Notes: generated from the sequence alone by a model not told the origin. 53,631 nucleotides of DNA from Sulfurirhabdus autotrophica (GCF_004346685.1 NZ_SMCO01000022.1:1-53631); one strand, 5' to 3'; counted from the stretch's first letter, positions 9,278-17,157 are shown. Translations and numbers: made by a program.

Positions 9278-9294
9278 TGCAACTAAGGCAAGTA

Positions 9295-9543
9295 TTACTT
9301 GGCAGCAGGAGCAGCTTCAGCAGCAGGAGCTGCATCAGCAGCAGGAGCAGCTGCTTTCTTAGCGTGTTTTTTAGCTTTCTTGTGCTTTTTAGCAGCTTTC
9401 TTAGCTGGCTTAGCAGCAGGAGCAGCAGCGTCAGCAGAAGCAGCAGCTGGTTCTGCAGCAGGAGCCATAGCATCAGCAGCAACAGCGGAGAAAGTAACAG
9501 CAGCAAAAGCTGCAGCGATCAAAGCGGATAGTAATTTGCTCAT
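9295..9543 (-). CDS. Small exported Ala/Lys/Pro-rich low-complexity protein
   Basis: The 82-residue protein has a signal peptide (SKLLSALIAAAFAAVTFSAVAA, cleavage near residue 23) followed by an Ala/Pro/Glu stretch, a strongly basic middle (KPAKKAAKKHKKAKKHAKKA) and a second Ala/Pro stretch. It resembles small acid-shock or histone-H1-like periplasmic proteins found in many betaproteobacteria, but no defined family can be claimed. It has its own terminator and appears to be monocistronic. The repetitive GCAGCA coding sequence creates long false frames on other strands. It is real because of the signal peptide, the ribosome site (AGGAAC) and the terminator. Confidence 0.75.
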   Translation of the reverse strand: MSKLLSALIAAAFAAVTFSAVAADAMAPAAEPAAASADAAAPAAKPAKKAAKKHKKAKKHAKKAAAPAADAAPAAEAAPAAK

Positions 9544-9718
9544 TTTAGTTCCTTAAATAAAAATTGATTTGTCTCAAACATCCAGACACAATTTTGTCGT
9601 GTCGGTTCGAATAACGCGCGATTGTTATGTGTGGTTGACAACAATTTGAAAATTATTTCTAGGTGAATTAAAAATTCAGGTTGTTTTTTATTAACCCCAT
9701 GAAAAAAATAAAAAAAAT

Positions 9719-9740
9719 GCCAGGCTGAAGATTGCCTGGC
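9719..9740 (-). terminator. Rho-independent terminator after sqr
   Basis: GCCAGGC (9719-9725) pairs with GCCTGGC (9734-9740). On the minus strand the stem is followed by a T-rich run (complement of the A-run at 9702-9717). It lies 15 bp downstream of the sqr stop codon. Confidence 0.8.
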
Positions 9741-9754
9741 CAAGGGGGAGGTGT

Positions 9755-11026
9755 CTAATCTTTCAATTTTTTAATACCCAGTGCGCTTAATACGTATTTT
9801 TCATACAAGGGTTCTGTTGTGCCTTTTTTCATTTTTCGAATGAAATATTTTTCAAATGCAATCTTGGCCAGATGTACCCATTTCCCTTCTTTGAACCAGT
9901 TCACGTTACGCGGTGGTATTTGCGGTAATGCCACGAAAGCAGCCCCTGTGTCACCAAAATCAGCAAGGCAGATCGCATTCCATGTGGCTTTTTGGTCTGG
10001 TTCTCTGCCATCTAGCACTGCCCTGATATTCAGTGCCGTGGCATGCACCATGGTTTCAATCATGTACCCGGTTTTAGGGGCGCCGGTCGGTACGGTAGTC
10101 ACTTCTACTGGCGGAATAGCGACGCATACGCCTACTGCGTAGATGTTTTGATATTTTGGATTGCGTTGAAAGGGATCGATCAGAATAAAGCCCCGCGGGT
10201 TGGTGAGGCCTTCAATACCGAATACCGCATCGATGCCCTTGAAAGCAGGAAGCATCATGCCATAGTTGAAGGGGAGTTCATGTTGCTTCTTTTCATTGCC
10301 GCTGTCATCGAATTCCGTCACAAACATTTTTCCGGCTTCGATTTTGGTTGTCTTGGCATTGGTAATCCATTTAATGTGGCGGTCGCGCATGGCGGCCTCC
10401 AGCAAGCCTTTTGAATCGCCTACGCCACCCAGTCCCAAGTGGCCAATATAGGGTTCAGCTGTAATGAAGGTCATTGGGACTTTGTCGCGTATTTTGCGTC
10501 TGCGCAAATCGGTGTCCATGATGAAAGCAAATTCATAGGCCGGCCCGTAACAAGAGGCGCCTTGCACTGCACCCACCACGATTGGGCCTGGGGTTTTAAC
10601 AAACTCATTCCATGCTTCCCCTGCCTTTACAGCATGATTGACATGGCAAATGGATTGGGTGTTGCCGTCTGGGCCGAGACCTTCAACTTCATCAAATGCC
10701 AATTTTGGGCCGGTAGCTATAATAAGGAAGTCGTAACTGATTTTTTCTCCGTTAGCCAGTTCGACCTGATTGTTTTCAGGGTGTACGCGTTTTGCTGCTG
10801 AGGGTACAAATTTAATATTCTTTCTGTCATAGTAGGGGGCGATTGGAAACTCAATATCTTCTCTTGTACGCCAGTTTACGGCCACCCATGGATTGGAAGG
10901 GACAAAATGAAAATTGGGATTGTCTGAAATGACGGTGACAGAGTCTGCGGCGCGAAGCTGCTCTTGCATTTCATAAGCCATAGGCATGCCACCGATGCCT
11001 GCACCCATAATGACGATATGTGCCAT
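9755..11026 (-). CDS. sqr: Sulfide:quinone oxidoreductase
   Basis: The 423-residue flavoprotein closely resembles the A. ferrooxidans SQR in sequence and length. The FAD dinucleotide motif is GAGIGGMP (residues 8-15). All three redox cysteines are present: Cys127 (QSICHVNHA), Cys159 (GASCYGPAYEF) and Cys353 (NAICLADFGD), matching Cys128/160/356 of that enzyme. The C-terminal amphipathic part (WVHLAKIAFEKYFIRKMKKG) fits membrane attachment. It oxidises sulfide to sulfane sulfur or polysulfide and passes electrons to quinone. It lies 65 bp behind the CZB gene, under the sigma-54-type promoter at 11506-11521, with a terminator directly after. Confidence 0.95.
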   Translation of the reverse strand: MAHIVIMGAGIGGMPMAYEMQEQLRAADSVTVISDNPNFHFVPSNPWVAVNWRTREDIEFPIAPYYDRKNIKFVPSAAKRVHPENNQVELANGEKISYDFLIIATGPKLAFDEVEGLGPDGNTQSICHVNHAVKAGEAWNEFVKTPGPIVVGAVQGASCYGPAYEFAFIMDTDLRRRKIRDKVPMTFITAEPYIGHLGLGGVGDSKGLLEAAMRDRHIKWITNAKTTKIEAGKMFVTEFDDSGNEKKQHELPFNYGMMLPAFKGIDAVFGIEGLTNPRGFILIDPFQRNPKYQNIYAVGVCVAIPPVEVTTVPTGAPKTGYMIETMVHATALNIRAVLDGREPDQKATWNAICLADFGDTGAAFVALPQIPPRNVNWFKEGKWVHLAKIAFEKYFIRKMKKGTTEPLYEKYVLSALGIKKLKD

Positions 11027-11091
11027 TTTATAATTCCTCTTTTAGTTGATAGTGTTGAACTGGTTAAAATAAATATAGCTCTAATAAATTG

Positions 11092-11448
11092 CTATTTTTC
11101 TTGAATTAAGTGAATGCCCAGCTTAGCTAATGAGTTTTTTACGCGTTGTGAGATGCGGTTATAGTCTTTCTGAAGCAGGGCTTCAGCCTCAGGAATATTT
11201 CCATCGTCACATTTTTGTACAATATCGGCAGCACATTGGTGAAATGCTGCGTGGTCATTCTTCATTTCTGAAAAATTGGGCAAGGCTTCGTACGTTTTCC
11301 CTTCGCCATATATCCATTTGCCCAGCATGCACTGATCGTCCTGGCAGATAATGGTTGGGTCAAGGTTTTCTGATCGGTCACCGCTCACATACCTTTCCAG
11401 CCGGACCTTCCAAGCCACATGTGCCTTGATTGCTTCCATTAAATCCAT
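11092..11448 (-). CDS. Stand-alone CZB (chemoreceptor zinc-binding) domain protein
   Basis: The 118-residue soluble protein is a single CZB four-helix domain. The putative zinc ligands are His10 (KAHVAWKVRLE), Cys40 (QCMLGKWIYGEG), His66 and His70 (NDHAAFHQCA). In chemoreceptors and diguanylate cyclases the CZB zinc site senses zinc or oxidants through the Zn-bound Cys. Here there is no attached output domain, so it would act through a partner. It is the first gene of the sqr operon and is divergent from the sigma-54 activator. Other Cys residues (Cys35, Cys72, Cys80) could add thiol chemistry. A sulfide or persulfide sensing role is inference. Confidence 0.88.
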   Translation of the reverse strand: MDLMEAIKAHVAWKVRLERYVSGDRSENLDPTIICQDDQCMLGKWIYGEGKTYEALPNFSEMKNDHAAFHQCAADIVQKCDDGNIPEAEALLQKDYNRISQRVKNSLAKLGIHLIQEK

Positions 11449-11505
11449 GGTGCCCCCTTTTTTGGTTCGGTCGATGGGTAAATAAAATGCCTTTAAAAAT
11501 ATACA

Positions 11506-11521
11506 AGCAATAAGCTTGCCA
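11506..11521 (-). promoter_or_regulatory. Sigma-54 (-24/-12) promoter for the CZB-sqr operon
   Basis: The minus strand reads TGGCAAGCTTATTGCT, against the consensus TGGCACGN4TTGCW; only one conserved position differs. The GG and GC doublets have exactly the required spacing. Transcription would start near 11495, about 47 bp before the CZB start codon. A sigma-54 activator gene is divergent and adjacent. Confidence 0.8.
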
Positions 11522-11607
11522 TAATGTCTAATAGATTGATTATATGTATTTTATTAAAATTTCTGCTCGATTTAACTGGAGTTATATATCTTTTTATGCC
11601 ATGATGA

Positions 11608-11622
11608 CATGACGAATTGGCA
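11608..11622 (+). promoter_or_regulatory. Candidate activator site 1 (UAS-like repeat)
   Basis: CATGACGAATTGGCA matches the copy at 11751-11765 at 13 of 15 positions. It lies about 90-100 bp upstream of the sigma-54 promoter, the usual position of an enhancer site for NtrC-type activators. It is also enclosed by ATGCCA (11596-11601) and TGGCAT (11618-11623) arms. Confidence 0.45.
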
Positions 11623-11750
11623 TTTTTATGTCAGATTGAATGTGATATTTTGTTACATTGATTGGATTTTTTAACTAATTGAATATATATGATAAAATTT
11701 AATACGTATATATATTCTGAGTGAGTGTTATCGTTTGTTATGACTTGTGG

Positions 11751-11765
11751 CATGACAAATTGACA
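11751..11765 (+). promoter_or_regulatory. Candidate activator site 2 (UAS-like repeat at the regulator's own start)
   Basis: CATGACAAATTGACA is a direct repeat of the site at 11608-11622 and ends 9 bp before the regulator ATG. Binding here could also control the regulator's own expression. The partly symmetric TTGTGGCATGACAA overlaps it. Confidence 0.4.
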
Positions 11766-11774
11766 GGTTTTTGA

Positions 11775-13121
11775 ATGGCTGACGATAAAAATATTACTAT
11801 TGAGTTGCAGTCGCTGATTGACGTTCAAGAGAACCCTTTTGTGCTGATTGATGCGAACTATCAAATTGTTGCGGCGAACCAGGCTTACAGCATGGCTTAT
11901 GGTTTGACGCCTGAGCAGTCCGTAGGCCGATTGTGCCATGAAGTCTCCCATCATTCGGATGTCCCTTGCCATAAAAATGGTGAGCATTGCCCCCACCAGC
12001 AGGTATTTGCAACTGGTCAACCCTGTCAGGCCGTTCATGTACACTTTGACCAGATGAATCGGCCTGAACGCGTGAGGCTTAAGGGGTATCCGATCAGGAG
12101 TGCTGACGGCACTTTATATCTCGGCGAGACTGTTTTTCCACTAGATTGTTCAGAAGGGGTGGATTGCGAAGAAATGCGAATGATCGGTCGCTCTCCCGCT
12201 TTTCTGAATTGCGTTGATAACCTGACAAGCGCAGCCGAGTCTGAAGCTTCTGTATTGCTGTACGGGGAGAGCGGGGTAGGCAAAGAACTTGCTGCGCAGT
12301 ATGTGCACAAGCGCTCTTCTCGAAACGGCAAGGCTTTTCTGGCTGTTGATTGTGCCGCTATTACGGAATCTCTCTTCGAGAGTGAGTTGTTTGGTCATGA
12401 ACGTGGTGCATTTACCGGTTGCATAGGGCGCAAACAAGGGTTGTTTGAATTGGCAGACAGGGGAACGCTGTTTCTTGATGAAATCGGGGAAGTCCCTCTG
12501 GCAATGCAGGCTAAGCTGCTGAGAGTGCTGGAAACAGGGGAGTTCAGGCGCGTAGGTGGGAGAGAGTTGCTCAAAGCAGATGTGAGAATTGTTTCAGCCA
12601 CGAATCGTAATTTACTTGAAATGGTGGATATGGGGCGCTTCAGGCTGGATCTTTATTACCGGATTTCAGGGATTGATATTAATTTACCACCATTACGCGA
12701 GCGTCAGTCTGATATTCCAGCCTTGGCTGAAACAATACTTTCTCGAAATGTGGGGGCGGGTATGCGTTACAGACTGACTGCTGAAGCGATAACACTGCTT
12801 CAGGCATATAGTTATCCAGGGAATATACGCGAGCTGAGAAACATCTTATTGAAGGCAGCAGCGCTAAGTGCAAACGGTATTATTGGCCCAGAACATATTT
12901 TACTTAAAGAGTTTAATGTAGTACCTAAGGATAAACTGCTGACAGACGCGGTTTCTTACACCAGAGAAGGCGAAGCCTCGCCTTCAATGACGCAAGTTGA
13001 GGCGCAGTATATTGCAGATTTGCTGGTGCAGCATAATGGCCACAGGCGAACAGTCGCAGATATTTTAGGAATCAGTGAGCGAACGCTTTATAGAAAATTG
13101 AATTTATACCAGCTAAGCTGA
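11775..13121 (+). CDS. Sigma-54-dependent transcriptional activator with Cys-rich PAS domain
   Basis: The 448-residue protein has three parts. Residues 1-125 form a PAS domain (PFVLIDANYQIVAANQAY) containing a Cys/His-rich segment: Cys54-His-Glu-x3-His-His, Cys65, Cys72-Pro and Cys84. Residues 138-375 are the AAA+ domain with Walker A GESGVGKE (164-171), the sigma-54 contact loop GAFTG (211-215) and Walker B LFLDEIGE. The C-terminus has a Fis-type helix-turn-helix (TVADILGISERTLYRKL, about 427-443). Like other NtrC-family activators without a receiver domain, it should respond to a signal bound by the PAS domain. It is divergent from CZB-sqr, which has a sigma-54 promoter, so that operon is its likely target (inference). 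Confidence 0.93.
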   Translation: MADDKNITIELQSLIDVQENPFVLIDANYQIVAANQAYSMAYGLTPEQSVGRLCHEVSHHSDVPCHKNGEHCPHQQVFATGQPCQAVHVHFDQMNRPERVRLKGYPIRSADGTLYLGETVFPLDCSEGVDCEEMRMIGRSPAFLNCVDNLTSAAESEASVLLYGESGVGKELAAQYVHKRSSRNGKAFLAVDCAAITESLFESELFGHERGAFTGCIGRKQGLFELADRGTLFLDEIGEVPLAMQAKLLRVLETGEFRRVGGRELLKADVRIVSATNRNLLEMVDMGRFRLDLYYRISGIDINLPPLRERQSDIPALAETILSRNVGAGMRYRLTAEAITLLQAYSYPGNIRELRNILLKAAALSANGIIGPEHILLKEFNVVPKDKLLTDAVSYTREGEASPSMTQVEAQYIADLLVQHNGHRRTVADILGISERTLYRKLNLYQLS

Positions 13122-13168
13122 TTATAAAAGTGTGTACCTAGTTAATTAACTCAATATGGAGAGGTTAT

Positions 13169-13369
13169 ATGAAAGTGAATGTCGGAAGTATAGATAAAGT
13201 GCTCAGAATTATTGTTGGGCTTGGATTGCTGAGTCTAATTTTTATTCTGGAAGGAAGTCAACGCTGGTTTGGTTTGATTGGCATTGTCCCACTTGTAACC
13301 GCCTTGATGGGGTGGTGTCCTCTTTACATGATTTTGGGTATTAATTCCTGCCCTGCTCGTAAAGATTAA
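13169..13369 (+). CDS. DUF2892 (YgaP-like transmembrane domain) protein
   Basis: The 66-residue protein has the DUF2892 pattern: MKVNVGSIDKVLRIIVGLGLL, a first membrane helix, a short loop (RWFGLIGIVPLVTALMGWCPLY) and a second helix ending ILGINSC. In YgaP this domain anchors a rhodanese in the membrane; single-domain forms are common in sulfur-oxidising bacteria and often lie next to sulfur genes. It follows the activator by 47 bp on the same strand, with a good ribosome site (GGAGAGG). The two cysteines (in GWCPLY and NSCPAR) are conserved in the family. A role in sulfur metabolism is inferred from context. Confidence 0.88.
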   Translation: MKVNVGSIDKVLRIIVGLGLLSLIFILEGSQRWFGLIGIVPLVTALMGWCPLYMILGINSCPARKD

Positions 13370-13372
13370 AAA

Positions 13373-13412
13373 AATATCTGGCAGTCGTTGTTTTGACGAA
13401 CTGCCAGATATT
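13373..13412 (-). terminator. Terminator between DUF2892 gene and clpA
   Basis: AATATCTGGCAG (13373-13384) pairs with CTGCCAGATATT (13401-13412), a 12-bp perfect stem. On the minus strand it is followed by a T-run, so it ends clpA; it may also stop the plus-strand transcript. Confidence 0.85.
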
Positions 13413-13418
13413 ACCTGA

Positions 13419-15677
13419 TCAGGCTACCTCTTCGGTTTCCTCGTCGAAGATGAGTTTTACTTTTTCATCTTCACCCATATCGACTGTAACGTGCCCACCG
13501 CTGGATAAACGACCAAACAGCAGTTCATCGGCCAGAGCGCGTCTAATGGTGTCTTGAATCAAGCGTGCCATTGGGCGTGCACCCATCAATGGATCGAAAC
13601 CGTGTTTGCCCAAATAGGTTTTGAGCTTATCGGTAAATGTGACTTCAACTTTTTTCTCATGCAATTGTTCTTCAAGTTGCATCAGGAATTTCTCTACTAC
13701 ACGCAGAATCACTTCATTATCCAGCGAAGCGAAAGAGATAATCGCGTCGAGTCGGTTACGGAACTCAGGGGTGAACATACGCTTGATATCGGCGAGTTCA
13801 TCACCGGCTTTTTTCACCTCAGTGAAGCCTATACCGGACTTGTGCAGGGACTCAGCGCCAGCATTGGTGGTCATGATAATAATCACATTACGAAAATCTG
13901 CTTTTCGGCCATTATTATCAGTCAACGTACCGTGATCCATCACCTGTAAAAGCACATTGTAAATATCCGGATGCGCTTTTTCAATTTCATCCAGTAACAG
14001 CACGGCGTAGGGATGCTTGGTGATGGCTTCGGTGAGTAGTCCGCCCTGATCAAATCCGACATAACCGGGAGGGGCACCAATCATGCGGGAAACAGCATGG
14101 CGTTCCATGTATTCCGACATGTCAAAACGAATTAGCTCGATTCCGAGTGCATAGGCAAGTTGTCTGGCAACTTCGGTTTTACCTACACCAGTTGGGCCGG
14201 AGAAGAGAAAAGATCCAATCGGTTTTTGTGGATTACCCAACCCGCTGCGAGACATCTTAATGGCTGATGAAAGCGCATCAATGGACTTATCCTGACCATA
14301 AACCACAGCTTTGAGATCGCGATCCAGATTTTTTAGTGCATCACGGTCATCGCTGGAAACGTTTTGGGGCGGAATACGTGCGATTTTTGCGACGATTTCC
14401 TCTATTTCATGTTTTGTGATGGTTTTGCGCTGCTTCGATTTTGGCAGAATGCGCTGTGCCGCACCTGCTTCGTCGATGACATCTATGGCTTTATCCGGAA
14501 GATGGCGATCATTGATGTAGCGTGCTGAAAGTTCTGCTGCAGTAGTGAGGGCAGACGCTGTGTATTTTACATTGTGATGGGCTTCAAAACGGGATTTCAG
14601 TCCGCGTAGAATCGCAATGGTTTCCTGAATGCTAGGTTCTGGCACATCAATTTTCTGGAAGCGACGTGACAAAGCGTGATCTTTCTCGAAAATCCCTCTG
14701 TATTCCTGATAGGTGGTTGCGCCAATGCATTTGAGCAGACCGGATGAAAGCGCCGGCTTAAGCAAATTGGACGCGTCCAGCGTTCCGCCAGAGGCAGCGC
14801 CAGCACCAATCAATGTGTGAATTTCATCAATAAACAAAATTGCATTGGGATTGTCGTATAGCTGTTTCAAAACCGCTTTCAGGCGTTGTTCAAAATCGCC
14901 ACGGTACTTTGTGCCGGCAAGCAGGGCACCCATATCCAATGCGTATACAACACTACCCTTCAAAATTTCAGGTATATCATCATCGACAATGCGTCTTGCC
15001 AATCCTTCGGCAATGGCAGTTTTACCGACACCTGCCTCGCCGACCAGCAGAGGATTGTTTTTACGGCGGCGGCACAGCGTCTGTACGACGCGCTCCAGTT
15101 CGTGAGCGCGACCAATCAGCGGGTCAATTTTCCCCGCCAGCGCCTGGGTATTGAGGTTCATGGTGTAGTTTTCAAGAGCGGTAGCTGGTGCTGCTTCCTG
15201 CTCCACTTCCTGTTCAGAATCAGGGCGTGCTATCGGGCCTTGGGGGACTTTGCTGACACCATGAGAAATAAAGTTCACGACATCCAGTCGCGCAATGCCT
15301 TGCTGTTGCAGGAAGTAAACTGCGTGGGAGTCTTTTTCACCAAAAATGGCTACCAGCACATTCGCGCCAGTCACTTCTTTTTTGCCGGAAGACTGTACGT
15401 GCAATATGGCGCGCTGGATCACGCGCTGAAAACCCAGGGTCGGCTGAGTGTCTACTTCATCTGTACCGGCAACGGTGGGCGTATGCTCAGTGACAAAATC
15501 AGTCAGAGACTTGCGCATATCATCCAGGTTTGCTGCGCATGCGCGTAACACTTCGGCAGCCGAAGGGTTGTCCAGCATGGCTAATAGCAGATGCTCAACA
15601 GTAATAAATTCGTGTCGGCGCTGACGTGCTTCCATAAACGCCATGTGTAAACTTACTTCAAGTTCTTGTGCAATCAT
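13419..15677 (-). CDS. clpA: ATP-dependent Clp protease ATP-binding subunit ClpA
   Basis: The 752-residue AAA+ unfoldase has the ClpA layout. The N-terminal Clp repeat domain (MIAQELEVSLHMAFMEARQR) binds ClpS. The first ATPase domain has GEAGVGKT near residue 214 and the second GPTGVGKT near residue 495. It works with ClpP (not in this window) to unfold and degrade substrates, including N-end-rule proteins delivered by ClpS. E. coli ClpA has 758 residues. It starts 1 bp after clpS ends and has a strong terminator behind it. Confidence 0.97.
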   Translation of the reverse strand: MIAQELEVSLHMAFMEARQRRHEFITVEHLLLAMLDNPSAAEVLRACAANLDDMRKSLTDFVTEHTPTVAGTDEVDTQPTLGFQRVIQRAILHVQSSGKKEVTGANVLVAIFGEKDSHAVYFLQQQGIARLDVVNFISHGVSKVPQGPIARPDSEQEVEQEAAPATALENYTMNLNTQALAGKIDPLIGRAHELERVVQTLCRRRKNNPLLVGEAGVGKTAIAEGLARRIVDDDIPEILKGSVVYALDMGALLAGTKYRGDFEQRLKAVLKQLYDNPNAILFIDEIHTLIGAGAASGGTLDASNLLKPALSSGLLKCIGATTYQEYRGIFEKDHALSRRFQKIDVPEPSIQETIAILRGLKSRFEAHHNVKYTASALTTAAELSARYINDRHLPDKAIDVIDEAGAAQRILPKSKQRKTITKHEIEEIVAKIARIPPQNVSSDDRDALKNLDRDLKAVVYGQDKSIDALSSAIKMSRSGLGNPQKPIGSFLFSGPTGVGKTEVARQLAYALGIELIRFDMSEYMERHAVSRMIGAPPGYVGFDQGGLLTEAITKHPYAVLLLDEIEKAHPDIYNVLLQVMDHGTLTDNNGRKADFRNVIIIMTTNAGAESLHKSGIGFTEVKKAGDELADIKRMFTPEFRNRLDAIISFASLDNEVILRVVEKFLMQLEEQLHEKKVEVTFTDKLKTYLGKHGFDPLMGARPMARLIQDTIRRALADELLFGRLSSGGHVTVDMGEDEKVKLIFDEETEEVA

Positions 15678-15678
15678 C

Positions 15679-15987
15679 TTACGTTTCCTCCATCACGCAT
15701 TGCAGCGGATGTTGATTCTGTCGGGCAAATCCCAGTACTTGTTCTACTTTACTCGCAGCAATGTCTTTTGGAAAGACTCCGCATACACCTGCACCGTCCC
15801 TATGTACTTTGAGCATTATTTGCGTTGCTTGTTCACGGGCCAGTGAAAAAAAAGTTTGTAACACCAGCACCACGAAATCCATTGGCGTGTAATCGTCATT
15901 CAACAATAGCACCTTGAACATAGGTGGCGGTTTAATTTTACTCTCGCGAGATTCTAGAATTGTGTTTTCATGATGTTTAGTTGCCAT
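15679..15987 (-). CDS. clpS: ClpS adaptor protein
   Basis: The 102-residue protein has the ClpS core: [18 protein letters not shown] with the Asn-Asp pair that binds N-terminal amino groups of N-degron substrates, then a helix with VLQTFF and the [11 protein letters not shown] segment. A flexible N-terminus precedes the core. It delivers N-end-rule substrates to ClpA, whose gene follows directly. Confidence 0.97.
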   Translation of the reverse strand: MATKHHENTILESRESKIKPPPMFKVLLLNDDYTPMDFVVLVLQTFFSLAREQATQIMLKVHRDGAGVCGVFPKDIAASKVEQVLGFARQNQHPLQCVMEET

Positions 15988-16204
15988 ACTACTGATTGTC
16001 TCGATAAAAAAGGATACTTGTTGTTATTTTGAGCGATATGGCGAATTTTTCAAGGGTTCTTGCCAAATAAATAAAAAATATTAGAAAAATGCTTGACTGG
16101 TTTGATAAATAAGTAGTAAAAAGCTAATGGGTGTTTGATACAAGTTTTTCCGCTGTTCTGGTTTTGCCATTATTTTTGCGGTCTTGGAACTCAAACAGTT
16201 TTTA

Positions 16205-16225
16205 CGGGCGCGCGCCCGAGTTTTT
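16205..16225 (+). promoter_or_regulatory. Terminator-like hairpin in the cold-shock gene leader
   Basis: CGGGCGCGCGCCCG (16205-16218) is a perfect palindrome that can fold into a short G-C stem, followed by AG and TTTTT (16221-16225). The AGGAG ribosome site starts at the next base. The layout looks like an intrinsic terminator or a temperature-sensitive leader directly before the start of a cold-shock gene. Confidence 0.5.
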
Positions 16226-16240
16226 AGGAGTGGCAACACA

Positions 16241-16444
16241 ATGGCAACAGGTACAGTTAAGTGGTTCAATGATTCTAAAGGTTTTGGTTTTATTACACCT
16301 GATGATGGCAGTGAAGATCTTTTTGCACATTTCTCAGCAATTAATATGGGTGGTTTCAAGACCCTTAAGGAAGGCCAGAAAGTGAGCTTTGATGTGACTC
16401 AAGGTCCAAAAGGCAAACAAGCTTCCAATATTCAGGCTGTGTAA
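16241..16444 (+). CDS. Cold-shock domain protein (CspA family)
   Basis: The 67-residue protein is a single cold-shock OB-fold: [15 protein letters not shown] holds RNP1 (KGFGFI), and DLFAHFSAI is the RNP2 region with Leu-Phe-Ala-His-Phe. These proteins bind single-stranded RNA or DNA and melt secondary structure. An earlier in-frame ATG at 16184 would add 19 poorly conserved residues; the ATG at 16241 with AGGAG 10 bp upstream fits the family start MATGTVKW. It is divergent from clpS, as cspD is next to clpS-clpA in many proteobacteria. A strong hairpin follows it. Confidence 0.96.
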   Translation: MATGTVKWFNDSKGFGFITPDDGSEDLFAHFSAINMGGFKTLKEGQKVSFDVTQGPKGKQASNIQAV

Positions 16445-16453
16445 ACATCCTGA

Positions 16454-16476
16454 GCCGGGCGGTTTACCCGCCCGGC
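16454..16476 (+). terminator. GC-rich hairpin after the cold-shock gene
   Basis: GCCGGGCGG (16454-16462) pairs with CCGCCCGGC (16468-16476) around a 5-nt loop. It is followed only by TT, so it is a strong hairpin with a weak T-tract. Confidence 0.65.
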
Positions 16477-16652
16477 TTCAGATTATCCCTCCAGTTTTAC
16501 CCCTCAGATTCACCCTTCAGTTTATTTATTCAAAAACATTGATTTTCATCTGGTAATTTTCATACCTGATGCTAAAGTACATTTATGGCTAATACATTTT
16601 TGTGTGTTGGTGGCTGATGCTCTGTATTACTAATCCTAACAAGGTATGTGCT

Positions 16653-16868
16653 ATGAAAATTCATCAGGAAGAGAATGGGAGTCTTGTTATCGAGTTGACC
16701 CAGTCAGAAGGAAAAACACTGGCAAGACAGATTATCCAGCATGCAGAAGATGCGCAAACTGCGGTACTTAATTTTGGCTATCTGATCAATGAGGCAAGGT
16801 TTGATGCAGTGAATATTTTTCGTCAACCGCCACATCCTTGGGAGCCGCTTGAACGCCATTCCAGTTAG
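16653..16868 (+). CDS. Small hypothetical protein
   Basis: The 71-residue protein starts MKIHQEENGSLVIELTQSEG and contains a predicted helix (KTLARQIIQHAED) and a C-terminal RFDAVNIFRQPPHPWEP segment. No signal peptide or membrane segment is visible and I do not recognise the family. The ATG at 16653 with AAGG 8 bp upstream is preferred over an in-frame ATG at 16602. A second small gene follows 33 bp downstream, so the two are probably co-transcribed. The 176 bp before it hold no other gene. Confidence 0.6.
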   Translation: MKIHQEENGSLVIELTQSEGKTLARQIIQHAEDAQTAVLNFGYLINEARFDAVNIFRQPPHPWEPLERHSS

Positions 16869-16901
16869 GAATAGGTCGTTCTTTTAGGAAGAGGACGATA
16901 A

Positions 16902-17108
16902 ATGGATATCAAAGAATTAGATAAAGCACATGTGAGCGTGAGTGTGCCCACGAGCGAGGCAGCTCTTCTGCTTCAAGGATTGGAAAAGCAGCGGGCAGAT
17001 CTGGGGCCTCTGGCTGATGAGCTAATTGCGTTGCTACGTGATAAGGGTGTTAAAATTCCTCAGGCACATCCTTTCCGTATGGAGTATATGGGGCCGGAAG
17101 AGCATTGA
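16902..17108 (+). CDS. Small hypothetical protein, partner of the preceding gene
   Basis: The 68-residue soluble protein MDIKELDKAHVSVSVPTSEA has a central helix (ALLLQGLEKQRADLGPLADE) and ends FRMEYMGPEEH. No family is recognised. The ribosome site is strong (AGGAAGAGGACG before the ATG). It is convergent with icd, 49 bp from the icd stop. Confidence 0.65.
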   Translation: MDIKELDKAHVSVSVPTSEAALLLQGLEKQRADLGPLADELIALLRDKGVKIPQAHPFRMEYMGPEEH

Positions 17109-17157
17109 ATGTGTTGGCAATAGCGACACAATATGCCGTTAGTGCCTGTGTTTGCTC

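Noticed and set aside
9171-9556. Long Leu-rich and Ser-rich open frames on both strands, and CRISPR-like regular GCAGCAGGAG units
   Set aside because: They are by-products of the low-complexity Ala-rich gene at 9295-9543. The units are short, contiguous codon repeats without spacers, so not a CRISPR array.
9540-9743. 67-codon minus-strand frame between sqr and the Ala-rich gene
   Set aside because: It spans the sqr terminator, has no ribosome site and no recognisable content.
11631-12044. 137-codon minus-strand frame over the activator start
   Set aside because: It is opposite to the conserved PAS coding sequence and the regulatory gap, and has no family resemblance.
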